From the NCBI RefSeq assembly GCF_034313845.1, contig NZ_JAVIWN010000004.1: a stretch of DNA of 64,000 nt; one strand, given 5' to 3'. Position 1 is the stretch's first letter; each line of letters starts with the position of its first letter. This document shows, one piece after another, positions 36,433-45,034 of this stretch. The notes under the pieces were generated by a model. It was not told the origin of the DNA, searched no databases, and was given only the letters and a program-made list of their open reading frames with translations. The stretch comes from Actimicrobium sp034313845 (GTDB lineage: Bacteria > Pseudomonadota > Gammaproteobacteria > Burkholderiales > Burkholderiaceae_D). A program made the position numbers and the translations under genes.

Positions 36433-37148
36433 GTCTTCTCCCTCAGGAAAGCGCGCATCCGGGCGATTGCCTGGCTGTGCAGTTGCGAGATCCGGGATTC
36501 GGACACGCCGAGCACGGCACCGATTTCCTTGAGGTTCATTTCCTGTTCGTAGTACAGGCCCATCAGTATTTTTTCACGTTCGGGCAAGGCTTCGATGGCG
36601 CGGATGACGGCCTCACGAAACCCCGCATTGAGCAGGGTCTGCAGCGGATTGTCGGACAAGTCGGTGCAATAGCGATCAAGAAAATGTTCGTTGCCTTCGG
36701 AGCTGTCATGAAAATCTTCGTAGTACACCAGCTGGTGGCCGCCCCCCTCACCGAGCAGGTCCTGATAATCGGCCAGCGAGAGTTTCATGTGCTTGGCTAA
36801 TTCGGCTTCGAGCGGTGGACGACCGAGCTTTTGCTGCAGGGCCTGCATCGCCACTTCAATCTTGCGCATGTTCTGGCGCATGCTGCGCGGCAGCCAGTCG
36901 CTGCTGCGCAATTCGTCGAGCATCGAACCGCGGATACGCTGCACCGCATAGGTTTCGAACTGGGCACCATGGGTATCTTCGTAACGATTGATCGCATCGA
37001 ACAAACCGATCATGCCGGCCTGAATCAAGTCGTCCACTTCCACGCTGGGCGGCAATTTGGCTTTCATCTGATGGGCGAGTCGCTTGACCAGCGGCGCGTG
37101 CTGCACCAGCAGATTATTCTTGTCTGTTTTTCCGCTCGGTGTGTACAT
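36414..37148 (-). CDS. fliA: Flagellar sigma factor 28
   Basis: 244 residues with sigma-70 regions: 2 (VDDLIQAGMIGLFDAINRYED, FETYAVQRIRGSMLDELRSSDW), 3 and 4 (ALPEREKILMGLYYEQEMNLKEIGAVLGVSESRISQLHSQAI). FliA directs late flagellar genes including motors and flagellin. The TTGCC-rich neighbourhood shows no obvious FliA promoter of its own. Confidence 0.96.
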   Translation of the reverse strand: MYTPSGKTDKNNLLVQHAPLVKRLAHQMKAKLPPSVEVDDLIQAGMIGLFDAINRYEDTHGAQFETYAVQRIRGSMLDELRSSDWLPRSMRQNMRKIEVAMQALQQKLGRPPLEAELAKHMKLSLADYQDLLGEGGGHQLVYYEDFHDSSEGNEHFLDRYCTDLSDNPLQTLLNAGFREAVIRAIEALPEREKILMGLYYEQEMNLKEIGAVLGVSESRISQLHSQAIARMRAFLREKTWTGVA

Positions 37149-37178
37149 GAAACTCCAGGACTCCTGTGTTGACCCTGA

Positions 37179-38003
37179 TCAGGCGAATTCGGTCATGCGC
37201 ATGCTACCGGCATCCCCATTGGCAAAATGTCCAGCCAGCCGGCGAAAAGCCACCGAGGCCAAGGCCATCGGGAAGGCATCGATGACCGAACGACCCAGTT
37301 GCGCTGCCCGCTTGAGGTCGGCGTCGGCTGGCACGGACCCGATCGCGATCAGTTCCAATGCCAGATATCGACTGGCCGCCTGCGCCATGTTGGCGAACAC
37401 CTGCTGCGCGTCGCGCTCACTGGCACCTGTAACCAGAATACCGAATGGCCGACGGCCCAGTTGCGCACTCAGGCGCTTGATGATCGCATAAGCGGCAGTG
37501 ATAGAGCTACCGCTACTTGAAACCTGTACAACAATTTCGCCACGCTGCATGGCTGGCAAGACAAAACTATCCGCCCCATCGAGCTCGGCATCGACCAGCA
37601 CAATGTCATGCTGGCTGGCCAGCACACCGAACGTATTCGACAATCGCCTGGCCTGATCGACATCTTGCATCGCACTGCGCAGATTCTCGCGTGCCAGTGT
37701 GGCGACGCCAAAACCCTGCGCCAGCGTCTGCACGACTTCATTGAGGCCGCGTTCCTGGCGCGCCACCTGCATCAGTGTTGCTGCGCATGCGGCACCCAAC
37801 CGGTTCGCCAGCCCGTTCGACGCCGAACAGGCATCGAGCAAAAGCACATTGCTGCCAGTGCGGGTCAGCGAGGCCGCCAGATTGACCAGCGTGCCTGATT
37901 TTTCTTCGGCACCCAGTGCCGAGACAAGACTGACCACGCGTGGCTTGGAACCGGCCAGCATGCGGCGCAGTCCTTCTGCCTGGTCGGTAGAAAAACTAGC
38001 CAA
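37179..38003 (-). CDS. flhG: FlhG/FleN-like MinD-family protein with degenerate P-loop
   Basis: About 274 residues from a TTG start (MASFSTDQAEGLRRML) that overlaps the flhF stop by 8 nt and has GAGGTG upstream; an ATG at 38030 is possible. The FlhG signature DQAEGLRRML is clear and MinD-like strands follow (VLLLDACSASNGLANRLG), but the P-loop reads SALGAEEKSGTLVN instead of KGGxGKT, and the DxxxG Walker motif is altered (VDAELDGADSFVLPAM). It normally limits flagellar number by acting on FlhF; here ATP binding may be lost. Confidence 0.85.
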   Translation of the reverse strand: MASFSTDQAEGLRRMLAGSKPRVVSLVSALGAEEKSGTLVNLAASLTRTGSNVLLLDACSASNGLANRLGAACAATLMQVARQERGLNEVVQTLAQGFGVATLARENLRSAMQDVDQARRLSNTFGVLASQHDIVLVDAELDGADSFVLPAMQRGEIVVQVSSSGSSITAAYAIIKRLSAQLGRRPFGILVTGASERDAQQVFANMAQAASRYLALELIAIGSVPADADLKRAAQLGRSVIDAFPMALASVAFRRLAGHFANGDAGSMRMTEFA

Positions 38004-39315
38004 GATGCACCTCACGCAAAGTCTTGTCATTGAAGGAGCGCGTGGCCCCCGCCATCACCAGCGGTAATTCGGCGTCGGTCAACTGGAACGGCTTGCTTTC
38101 ATGCTTGAGCCTGAAAGCACGGTCGACCAGATACTGCTTGTTGGCCACATGCAGGTCTTCCGGCACGCGCTGGCCGTTTGCGACGTAGAACAAATTGAGT
38201 TTCTGACGGATCACTACATCGAGCACATTACCGATGGTAGCGGCTTCGTCCAGCTTGGTCATCACGCAACCGGCCAGGCCACTGCCCTGGTAAGCGCGCA
38301 CGACCTCGTTCAAGGTTTCGCCGGTCGACGTGGCATTGAGGCACAGCAGCCGCTTCACGTGGGAACCGGCACCTTGCAGCATCGCAACCTGTTCGGTCAC
38401 CATATGGTCGCGCTGGCTCACCCCGACGGTGTCGATGAGTACCGTGTGCTTGTTCTTGAGTTCGTCCAGGGCGATGCGCAGGTCGGACTCATCCTTGACC
38501 GAATGCACCATCACGCCGAGGATTTTTCCGTAAATGCGCAATTGCTCGTAGCCGCCGATACGATAGCCATCCGTCGTGATCAGGGCCAGCTTGCCGGGAC
38601 CGTGGCGCATCACGCAACGGGCCGCCAGCTTGGCGGTGGTGGTGGTCTTGCCGACACCGGTCGGACCGACCAGCGCAAACACGCCACCCTGTTCGAGGAT
38701 CGCGCTTTCATCGGAGACCGCGCAAATATTGCGCGCCATCACCGTCTTGATCCAGGCCATGCCGGTCGCTGCGGTTGCGCCAGCCGGCAGGTTTTCGCTC
38801 ATGTAGCGCGACAGGCTGGCGCTGAATCCGGCCACCAGCAATTCACGCAGGATGGTGGCTTTGACCGGCTCGCGCTTTTGCTGCGACGACCAGGACAGCT
38901 CGGAAAACTGCGACTCCATCATCGTGCGCATCGAGCGCAGCTCGGTCATCATTTCTGCCATCTCGCGCAACACGCTGATTTGCGGTGACGGCTCGGGCGG
39001 GCGCGTATTGCGTTCCTGCTGCGACTGTTCCAGCGCACCGGCCAGACCGGCGGCCTGATCGGTTTCCGTGCGCCGCTTGGCGAAGGCCGACAGCATCGTC
39101 GCCTCCTGTGCCGGCAACGTCACTTGCGCAGCCAGGGTTTCTTTTTCAATCACCGGCGAGGCCAGCGACGACATGTCTTCGCTGGCCAGTGCCAGAATTT
39201 CGACCAGCCCATTGATGTTGCGATTCGACAGGATCACGGCATCCGGCCCAAGAACCTCACGGACTTGACGCAACGCATCACGCGAACTGCTTGCGGAGAA
39301 TTTTTTCACGTTCAT
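37996..39315 (-). CDS. flhF: Flagellar biosynthesis GTPase FlhF
   Basis: 439 residues: basic N-terminal region (MNVKKFSASSSRDALRQVREVLGPDAVILSNR), middle linker, then an SRP-type NG GTPase domain with P-loop GPTGVGKTTTTAKLA, DTVGVSQRD and TKLDEAATIG. FlhF places the flagellum at the pole with FlhG. ATGA overlap with flhA upstream. Confidence 0.95.
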   Translation of the reverse strand: MNVKKFSASSSRDALRQVREVLGPDAVILSNRNINGLVEILALASEDMSSLASPVIEKETLAAQVTLPAQEATMLSAFAKRRTETDQAAGLAGALEQSQQERNTRPPEPSPQISVLREMAEMMTELRSMRTMMESQFSELSWSSQQKREPVKATILRELLVAGFSASLSRYMSENLPAGATAATGMAWIKTVMARNICAVSDESAILEQGGVFALVGPTGVGKTTTTAKLAARCVMRHGPGKLALITTDGYRIGGYEQLRIYGKILGVMVHSVKDESDLRIALDELKNKHTVLIDTVGVSQRDHMVTEQVAMLQGAGSHVKRLLCLNATSTGETLNEVVRAYQGSGLAGCVMTKLDEAATIGNVLDVVIRQKLNLFYVANGQRVPEDLHVANKQYLVDRAFRLKHESKPFQLTDAELPLVMAGATRSFNDKTLREVHLG

Positions 39316-41396
39316 GCTTGAGCTCCAACCAGGCTGGTTACTTTAATTGTCTTCGTATCGGGTAATTCGGCGTGCGATAGTACCTTTAGTTGTGGCAACG
39401 CGCGACGCAGAAAGCGCGACAACAGTGCCCGCAACGGTGCCGGCACCAGCAGCACCGGCGTCAGACCGAGTTGCTCCTGATGCAGCGCTGCTTGCTGGGT
39501 CTGGAACTGCAGCGTATCGGCCAGACCGGGCTCGATGCCGGCACCGTCCGGACCGCTCGCCTGCAATGCCTGCATCAGCAGCCGTTCAAGACGGTTATCC
39601 AGCGCCATCACCGACAACTCGTTCGTCCCCGGGAAAATATCCTGCACGATGGCCCGGCCCAGTGCAATGCGCACCAGTGCAGTCAGCTCGTTCGATTCCT
39701 GCACCTGTGATGACTGTTCGGCCAGACATTCGATGATGGTGCGCATGTCGCGGATGTGGACGCCTTCGTTCAACAGGTTCTGCAACACCTTCTGCAACGT
39801 AGAGATCGATACCATTTTCGGCACCAGATCTTCGACCAGCTTCGGCATCTCCTTGGCAAGGTGATCGAGTAACTGCTGCACTTCCTGACGACCCAGCAGC
39901 TCGGCGGCATGCGAGGTGATCAAGTGATTAAGGTGCGTCGCCACCACGGTGCCGGCATCCACCACGGTATATCCCATGGTCTGGGCCTGTTCGCGCATGG
40001 CGGAATCGATCCAGACGGCGGGCAGACCGAAAGCCGGATCCGTCGTCTGCGTCCCGGCCAGTGTGCCCGTCACCATCCCCGGATTGATCGCCAGAAATTG
40101 GCCCGCATGCGCTTCGCCGGTGCCGACTTCGACGCCTTTGAGAGTGATCCGGTACGACGACGGTTTCAATTCGAGATTGTCGCGGATATGCACCGGCGGC
40201 GACAGAAAGCCCACTTCCTGCGCGAACTTCTTGCGGATGCCCTTGATACGCTTGAGCAGTTCGCCGCTCTGGGTCTTGTCGACCAGCGGGATCAAGCGGT
40301 AACCCACCTCCAGGCCAAGCATGTCGACCGGCACGATGTCCTGCCAGGTCGCTTCTTCGCTTTCGACTGGCGCAGCGGCCGCAACTGGCTCGACTACCGC
40401 CTCGACGGGAGCGGCAATGCGTTTGGCAGCGGCATGGCCGGCGGCTCCCAGCAACGATCCCAGCAGCACGAATGCCACATGCGGCATGCCCGGAATCAAC
40501 CCCATGCCGCCGATGATGGCACCGGTAATGTAGAGCACTTGCGGCTTGGCAAACAGCTGATTCACCAGCTGACTACCGATATCGACGTCACTGGCGACGC
40601 GCGAAACGACCACGCCGGCCGCAGTTGAAATGATCAGCGATGGAATCTGTGCGACCAGGCCGTCACCGATGGCGAGCAGCGTGTAGTTCTTGAGCGCATC
40701 GGCGAAACCCATATCATGCTGCAGCAAGCCAACCAGCAAACCGCCGATGACGTTGATGACGGTAACGATGATGCCGGCGACCGCATCGCCGCGCACGTAC
40801 TTGGAGGCACCATCCATGGCACCGTAAAACTCGGCTTCCTGCGCCACTTCGGTCCGGCGGCGCTTGGCTTCTGGCTCGCCAATCAGGCCGGCATTGAGAT
40901 CGGCATCAATCGCCATCTGCTTGCCCGGCATCGCATCCAGGGCGAAACGCGCACCGACCTCGGCAATCCGCCCGGCACCTTTTGTCACGACGGTGAAGTT
41001 GATGATGGTCAGGATAATAAAGACGACGATACCGACCGTGTAATTACCGCCGATCAAAAAGTGGCCGAACGCCTCGATCACCTTGCCGGCAGCATCCGGG
41101 CCCTTGTGACCTTCGGTCAGCACGACGCGGGTCGACGCCACGTTCAACGAAAGCCGCAACATCGTACTGACCAGAAGCACGGTCGGAAACGCCATGAAAT
41201 CCAGCGGCCGCACCGTGTACAGGGCAGTCAGCAAAACGATGATGGACAGGGCAATGTTGAAGCTGAAAAAGACATCCAGCACAAACGCCGGCAGCGGCAG
41301 AATCATCATCGACAGCATCATGATAATGATGATCGGCGCGGCAATCGCCTTGCTGTTCGGACCGCTCAACCAGAGTGGCAATTTGATGCTGTTCAT
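39312..41396 (-). CDS. flhA: Flagellar export gate protein FlhA
   Basis: 694 residues: eight N-terminal membrane segments with the FHIPEP-type signature region (RIAEVGARFALDAMPGKQMAIDADLNAG, KRRRTEVAQEAEFYGAMDGASKYVRGDA), and a large cytoplasmic domain (RLIPLVDKTQSGELLKRIKGIRKKFAQEVGFL). Inner-membrane part of the flagellar type III export gate. Normally directly follows flhB; here the two are separated by ~1.2 kb of repeats and one lipoprotein gene. Confidence 0.97.
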   Translation of the reverse strand: MNSIKLPLWLSGPNSKAIAAPIIIIMMLSMMILPLPAFVLDVFFSFNIALSIIVLLTALYTVRPLDFMAFPTVLLVSTMLRLSLNVASTRVVLTEGHKGPDAAGKVIEAFGHFLIGGNYTVGIVVFIILTIINFTVVTKGAGRIAEVGARFALDAMPGKQMAIDADLNAGLIGEPEAKRRRTEVAQEAEFYGAMDGASKYVRGDAVAGIIVTVINVIGGLLVGLLQHDMGFADALKNYTLLAIGDGLVAQIPSLIISTAAGVVVSRVASDVDIGSQLVNQLFAKPQVLYITGAIIGGMGLIPGMPHVAFVLLGSLLGAAGHAAAKRIAAPVEAVVEPVAAAAPVESEEATWQDIVPVDMLGLEVGYRLIPLVDKTQSGELLKRIKGIRKKFAQEVGFLSPPVHIRDNLELKPSSYRITLKGVEVGTGEAHAGQFLAINPGMVTGTLAGTQTTDPAFGLPAVWIDSAMREQAQTMGYTVVDAGTVVATHLNHLITSHAAELLGRQEVQQLLDHLAKEMPKLVEDLVPKMVSISTLQKVLQNLLNEGVHIRDMRTIIECLAEQSSQVQESNELTALVRIALGRAIVQDIFPGTNELSVMALDNRLERLLMQALQASGPDGAGIEPGLADTLQFQTQQAALHQEQLGLTPVLLVPAPLRALLSRFLRRALPQLKVLSHAELPDTKTIKVTSLVGAQA

Positions 41397-41568
41397 TGTG
41401 CAAATCCGGTGTCAGTCGGGATCGGCATTGCCATCGATATAACGGCAACTCCCCATATGACACCGATTATTGCGCCAAGGGAAGAAACATCATCCAGCGA
41501 ACAAGAGGGGAAAGCCAAAGGTATTCGTAACCTGCCAGAGAAAGACCCGCAAAACAAAATTACCATTC

Positions 41569-41690
41569 AGGGTCAGAGTCGATTTATTTAATATCAAATA
41601 GGGTCAGAGTCAATTTATCCATCGCCGTCCCGCACCATCGGGGTCAGAGTCGATTTATTCGATATCAAATAGGGTCAGAGTCAAATTATT
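41569..41690 (+). repeat. Four GGGTCAGAGTC repeats arranged as two 71-bp units
   Basis: The core GGGTCAGAGTC followed by AATTTATT-like bases occurs at about 41570, 41601, 41641 and 41672. Spacing alternates 31 and 40 bp, so a ~71-bp unit has been duplicated in tandem. The same core recurs three times beside flhB (43848-43918). Between flhA's start and the first copy (41397-41568) I see no gene. The core resembles REP-type elements mobilised by RAYT transposases elsewhere, but no such gene is in the window. Confidence 0.8.
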
Positions 41691-41721
41691 CATTGCCGTA
41701 CCGCTTTGCAACATTCCATGC

Positions 41722-41804
41722 AGCGAGCTATTGGCCAAGAAAGCGGTGAAATATGGACCGTCCAGCTATTTTTGCAGCCGATTCTTCCTAAGTCAGACAG
41801 GCTC
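41722..41804 (-). repeat. Half copy of the MITE, abutting lipoprotein gene
   Basis: 83 bp read on the minus strand from 41804 match the first half of the 26155-26314 element with a few substitutions (GAGCCTGTCTGACTTAGGAAG... through CAATAGCTCGCT), then similarity stops. The flanking TTAG is consistent with the CTAG target of the complete copy. It supplies the sequence just beyond, and the TAG of, the next lipoprotein gene's stop codon. Confidence 0.75.
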
Positions 41805-42200
41805 CTAACAACAGGATCCCGCAGTGGTGGCGGTCGCAAAGGCACCCAATGCCGTCGCCTGTTTGTAAGGAGCACCGTCGATCGCGATACCCACCGTCAG
41901 ATACCCGGCCGAATCCTGATTTTGGGCCGACAGGGAAAATGGCTGGCCCGGAATGACAACAAACTGTTTTTTCCAGGGAACGTTCACGATTTCTTGTGCA
42001 ATGCCACCCTGATCATTCTGGTAGGTCACCGAGGCTCGCGAAATGGGGCCATCTACGCTATAGACAAGAACATGGGTAGCGTCATTGGCACCGGCGGACG
42101 TACCAGCACCAGCACCAGCACCACCACCGCCAAAACCCGCCTCACCAGCTCCACAGGCAGCCAACAACAAGCACAACGAAAGAGTGATTAATTTTTTCAT
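41805..42200 (-). CDS. Small lipoprotein, possibly truncated by MITE
   Basis: 131 residues: MKKLITLSLCLLLAACGAGE is a canonical lipoprotein signal (lipobox LLAAC), then a Gly/Ala-rich linker and a ~90-residue beta-rich domain (ATHVLVYSVDGPISRASVTYQ, FVVIPGQPFSLSAQNQDSAGYLTVGI) reminiscent of carboxypeptidase-regulatory-like folds. It ends in TAGSCC at a TAG that coincides with the edge of the MITE fragment. Function unknown. Confidence 0.65.
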   Translation of the reverse strand: MKKLITLSLCLLLAACGAGEAGFGGGGAGAGAGTSAGANDATHVLVYSVDGPISRASVTYQNDQGGIAQEIVNVPWKKQFVVIPGQPFSLSAQNQDSAGYLTVGIAIDGAPYKQATALGAFATATTAGSCC

Positions 42201-42580
42201 CGCATTCCTGACAGGTCATGTGAGGGCAGTTATTCAACCTGCCTTCGATGAGTAGGCGAAACGGGACAAATGGTTCACTGCGAAAACATCCTTATTTTTT
42301 ATTGGATGCGCGGCTACGACTTGATGACACCGGGTAGTTATCCATCCACACCATTGAAATTTTCAAGCTTGCGTTGAACTGGCAACACGTCGACAGCTGC
42401 TTCGATATCTGCGCAGAAACGTGCCTCGTTCGCCGCTGTCCCAGTCTCTCGGCACCCCGTCCCGCCGGACCGATGAGGCAATCGAGGCGGACGGCTCACT
42501 GATTGTTCATGATTACTCCATTATTTTTTTGACCCGATCTGCAGATCAACCTACTGGCAACGCCGACCGGGCTTGATGCA
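42201..42580. other. 380-bp region without a recognisable gene
   Basis: Between the lipoprotein start and the flhB stop I find no frame with coding character and no convincing terminator; the part near the lipoprotein presumably holds its promoter. Together with the repeats it forms the foreign-looking spacer that separates flhB from flhA. Confidence 0.5.
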
Positions 42581-43720
42581 TCAACTGCCTTCGAGCGGAT
42601 CCAGTCCCTTGGGGACATCAATGGATTGCGGCTTTTCAGGACGTTCCCCGCCCTGGCTTTTGTAGGCCTTCAGCTGGAACACGTACGCCAGCACTTCAGC
42701 CACAGCCGTGTACAAGGTTTCAGGAATCGCCTCACCCAATTCGACGTGTTTGAACAGCGCCCGCGCCAGTGGCGGCGCTTCGAGCAGTGGCACGTTATTG
42801 GCCGCAGCCAATTCACGAATTTTGGCGGCCACCGCATCGGCCCCCTTGGCCACGACTTGCGGCGCTCCCATCTTGCCGTCGGTATATTTCAGCGCTACCG
42901 CGTAGTGGGTCGGATTGGTCACGACCACATCTGCGGTTGGTACTTCGGACATCATCCGGCGTCGCGCCATTTCGCGTTGCTGGGCACGAATCTTGGCCTT
43001 GATCTCCGGATTACCTTCCGACTCCTTGGCTTCCTGGCGCACTTCCTGGCGCGTCATCTTCATCTTCTCGGCATAGCTCCACATCTGATACGGCGCATCC
43101 ACTGCGGCAATCAGCACCAACCCCATGACAATGAGCATGTAACTCGAAAATAGCAGTTTCGACAAATGCATGCTGCCCGCTTCCGGTCGCTCAACCATCA
43201 GTCCTAGCACTTCATTGATCTCGCTCGACATGACCAAATAGGCAATCGCGCCGACAATGACTGCCTTGGCGACGGCCTTACCAAGCTCGACCAATGCATT
43301 GCGCGAAACGATCTTGATGAGCCCTGAAAACAGATTCATCCGGCCAAAATTCGGTGCCAGCGCCTGCGCACTGAACAGCCAGCCGCCGATCAGCAACGGC
43401 GAGGCCAATGCCACCAGGATCAGAATCCCGGCCAGCGGTGCAAACGCCAGCAACAAATCGCCAAGATGGCTACCCAACCGGGTCAGCAGCAGACTGAAAT
43501 CAAACGCCTGGCCACGATCAAAGGTCAGCCCCGAGGCCAGCGCCGCCTTCAACTGGCGCAACATGTTGGCACCACTGACGTAGAGCCCGCCACCCGCCGC
43601 CAGCAACACCATGCAGGTTGCCAGTTCACGCGAACGTGGCACGTCCCCTTGCTCGCGCGCCTTGTCAATGCGCTGCTGCGAGGCCGGTTCGGTTTTCTCC
43701 ATGTCGCTTTCTTCGGACAA
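42581..43720 (-). CDS. flhB: Flagellar export protein FlhB
   Basis: About 379 residues from TTG (MSEESDMEKTEPASQQRIDKAREQG), which has AAGGAG 5 nt upstream; the frame continues to 43762 but without a better start. Four membrane segments follow, then the cytoplasmic domain with the self-cleaving NPTH motif in VVTNPTHYAVALKY. It switches export from hook to filament substrates. Isolated from flhA by an inserted repeat region. Confidence 0.95.
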   Translation of the reverse strand: MSEESDMEKTEPASQQRIDKAREQGDVPRSRELATCMVLLAAGGGLYVSGANMLRQLKAALASGLTFDRGQAFDFSLLLTRLGSHLGDLLLAFAPLAGILILVALASPLLIGGWLFSAQALAPNFGRMNLFSGLIKIVSRNALVELGKAVAKAVIVGAIAYLVMSSEINEVLGLMVERPEAGSMHLSKLLFSSYMLIVMGLVLIAAVDAPYQMWSYAEKMKMTRQEVRQEAKESEGNPEIKAKIRAQQREMARRRMMSEVPTADVVVTNPTHYAVALKYTDGKMGAPQVVAKGADAVAAKIRELAAANNVPLLEAPPLARALFKHVELGEAIPETLYTAVAEVLAYVFQLKAYKSQGGERPEKPQSIDVPKGLDPLEGS

Positions 43721-43847
43721 CGCAACTCCTTTTTTGGCAGGAATCCGACGTCGGCATGACAAGGATTTCCATGAACAAGATTATCAGCCCGTTCAAGCCA
43801 TGCCATCCGGCAAACAGGAATGGAAATATGCGGCAATTCCCCAAAAT

Positions 43848-43918
43848 TAATTGACTCTGACCCTAATAATTAATTGACTCTGACCCCATTAAAAAATAGG
43901 GGTCAGAGTCAATTAATT
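43848..43918. repeat. Three GGGTCAGAGTC repeats, two forming a perfect 20-bp hairpin
   Basis: The core in minus orientation occurs near 43850 and 43868, and in plus orientation near 43899. The last two form perfect arms (AATTAATTGACTCTGACCCC at 43868-43887 and its complement at 43899-43918) around an 11-nt loop. It separates flhB from the type III chaperone locus and may act as a transcription stop or a recombination hot spot. The 43721-43847 stretch shows no gene. Confidence 0.8.
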
Positions 43919-43920
43919 TG

Positions 43921-44322
43921 CTATTTTTCTGGCAAATTTTTGTCGCACCAACGCTGCCAGCGCGCGGCGTGCTTGACCAGGGTTCCCGCAAGCCGGTCGG
44001 GAGTGAGATCCGACAAGGCCAGGCGCGTCAGTTCGACAATCTTGCCGTTCGTCGGGGAGATGCAATAGCCTGGGCCATGACCGTCAAAATCAAGATGGTT
44101 TTGGCGTAGCAGTTTCTTGTAAATCGATGCGAGTCGGTCGAGCGGCGCGTACGCATACTCGACGTATAAAAAGACCACATCCGCAGCCAATGCTTTGTTG
44201 TAAATCAATGAGCAGCACGCGCCATTGACATCCAGTGGGGCACCGGCAGCAAGTTCGTCGCCGTTCTCGAGCTGTTTGAGTGCGCAAAATCCGCTGATCA
44301 GTTCGTCAAAATTCGTTGCCAT
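43921..44322 (-). CDS. Putative CesT-type type III secretion chaperone
   Basis: 133 residues from MATNFDELISGFCALKQLE. Size, acidic start helix, central strands (CCSLIYNK, VVFLYVEYAYAP) and C-terminal helix match class I effector chaperones. It is a paralogue of the divergent 157-residue protein at 44535: both share the pattern LLR-N-L-F-...-YC-S--G-...-LT-D-LA in the second half. A hrp box lies 56-83 nt upstream. No effector gene follows it, since flhB comes next on this strand, so its client is encoded elsewhere or is the divergent effector. Confidence 0.72.
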   Translation of the reverse strand: MATNFDELISGFCALKQLENGDELAAGAPLDVNGACCSLIYNKALAADVVFLYVEYAYAPLDRLASIYKKLLRQNHLDFDGHGPGYCISPTNGKIVELTRLALSDLTPDRLAGTLVKHAARWQRWCDKNLPEK

Positions 44323-44377
44323 GGGAGAGCTTTCGCTTTGAAGAGAGCGTGACGGTCCAGTACCGTGCACTGCGTTC

Positions 44378-44405
44378 TGAGTGGCACGTCCTCACGGAAA
44401 ATTCC
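44378..44405 (-). promoter_or_regulatory. Candidate hrp box for the minus-strand chaperone
   Basis: On the minus strand: GGAATT (44405-44400), spacer of 15, CCACTCA (44384-44378). The second element is a perfect CCACNNA; the first keeps the GGAA core but has TT for CC. About 56 nt upstream of the chaperone ATG. Confidence 0.55.
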
Positions 44406-44428
44406 CTGACTATTCCCGAAAATATTCT

Positions 44429-44456
44429 GGAACCGATCCCATCGGTCCGACACACA
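44429..44456 (+). promoter_or_regulatory. Candidate hrp box for chaperone-effector operon
   Basis: On the plus strand: perfect GGAACC (44429-44434), spacer of 15, ACACACA (44450-44456), one mismatch in CCACNNA. It lies ~80 nt upstream of the chaperone ATG, back to back with the minus-strand box, with 23 bp between them. Confidence 0.65.
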
Positions 44457-44534
44457 TGGCGGTGTGATTATCTTGTTGCGATCGCATACTTGCGTGCAGG
44501 ACGGCAAGGCTCACTTATTCAGGAGATATCCGCC

Positions 44535-45008
44535 ATGACGGCACAATTTGCCGATTTAATGCATGCCTTCGGCAGCGCACTCGGGTTACCCGAACCAGAA
44601 AAACTTGCCAACAACACGCCCTTCAGTGTCAATGACGTTGTCTTTTGCTTTCGCAAGCCGCCGTCAGAATCGAACCAGCCACTGATGCTGTTTGTCGATT
44701 TCGGCCCCATTCCAAAAGGTAATGAAGCGGCTGTGTATTACCAGCTTTTGCGTGAAAACTATCTGGAATTCCCGACCAAGAATGCCTCGTACTGTGTCTC
44801 GTCACGCACCGGCAATGTGGTCTATGCACGTGCCGTTGCCATGGATGCGCTGACCATCGACACCTTGGCTGTCGTTGTCGCAAAACTTGCCGAGCAAGTG
44901 CGCTACTGGCGCCTGGATCACGCCGATGGACGCACAAAAATCACGCCGCAGCCAATGCGCCGCCCCGCCTTCGTGCTGCCATTGCAACTCAAGGTCAATG
45001 CCTTGTAA
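44535..45008 (+). CDS. Putative CesT-type type III secretion chaperone
   Basis: 157 residues from MTAQFADLMHAFGSALGLPEPEKL, with AGGAGA 8 nt upstream. Pattern helix, FSVNDVVFCFRKPP, LMLFVDFGPIP, YYQLLRENYLEFPTKNASYCVS, then a C-terminal helix (LAVVVAKLAEQVRYWRLD) is that of small effector-binding chaperones (CesT/ShcA type). The following gene starts 26 nt later and encodes its likely client. An upstream in-frame extension to 44316 crosses the hrp box and is rejected. Confidence 0.8.
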   Translation: MTAQFADLMHAFGSALGLPEPEKLANNTPFSVNDVVFCFRKPPSESNQPLMLFVDFGPIPKGNEAAVYYQLLRENYLEFPTKNASYCVSSRTGNVVYARAVAMDALTIDTLAVVVAKLAEQVRYWRLDHADGRTKITPQPMRRPAFVLPLQLKVNAL

Positions 45009-45034
45009 TTTCCTCTCTTTATCGAAAGTACGCC

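Noticed and set aside
34873..43720. Flagellar flhA/flhB as virulence T3SS genes
   Set aside because: Neighbours fliA, motCD, flhF and flhG and the FlhA/FlhB sequence features show they belong to the flagellum, not to an Hrp apparatus.
44382..44397. TGGCACG resembling a sigma-54 -24 element upstream of the plus-strand chaperone
   Set aside because: No GC dinucleotide at the required -12 spacing; the bases are better explained as the complement of CCACTCA in the minus-strand hrp box.
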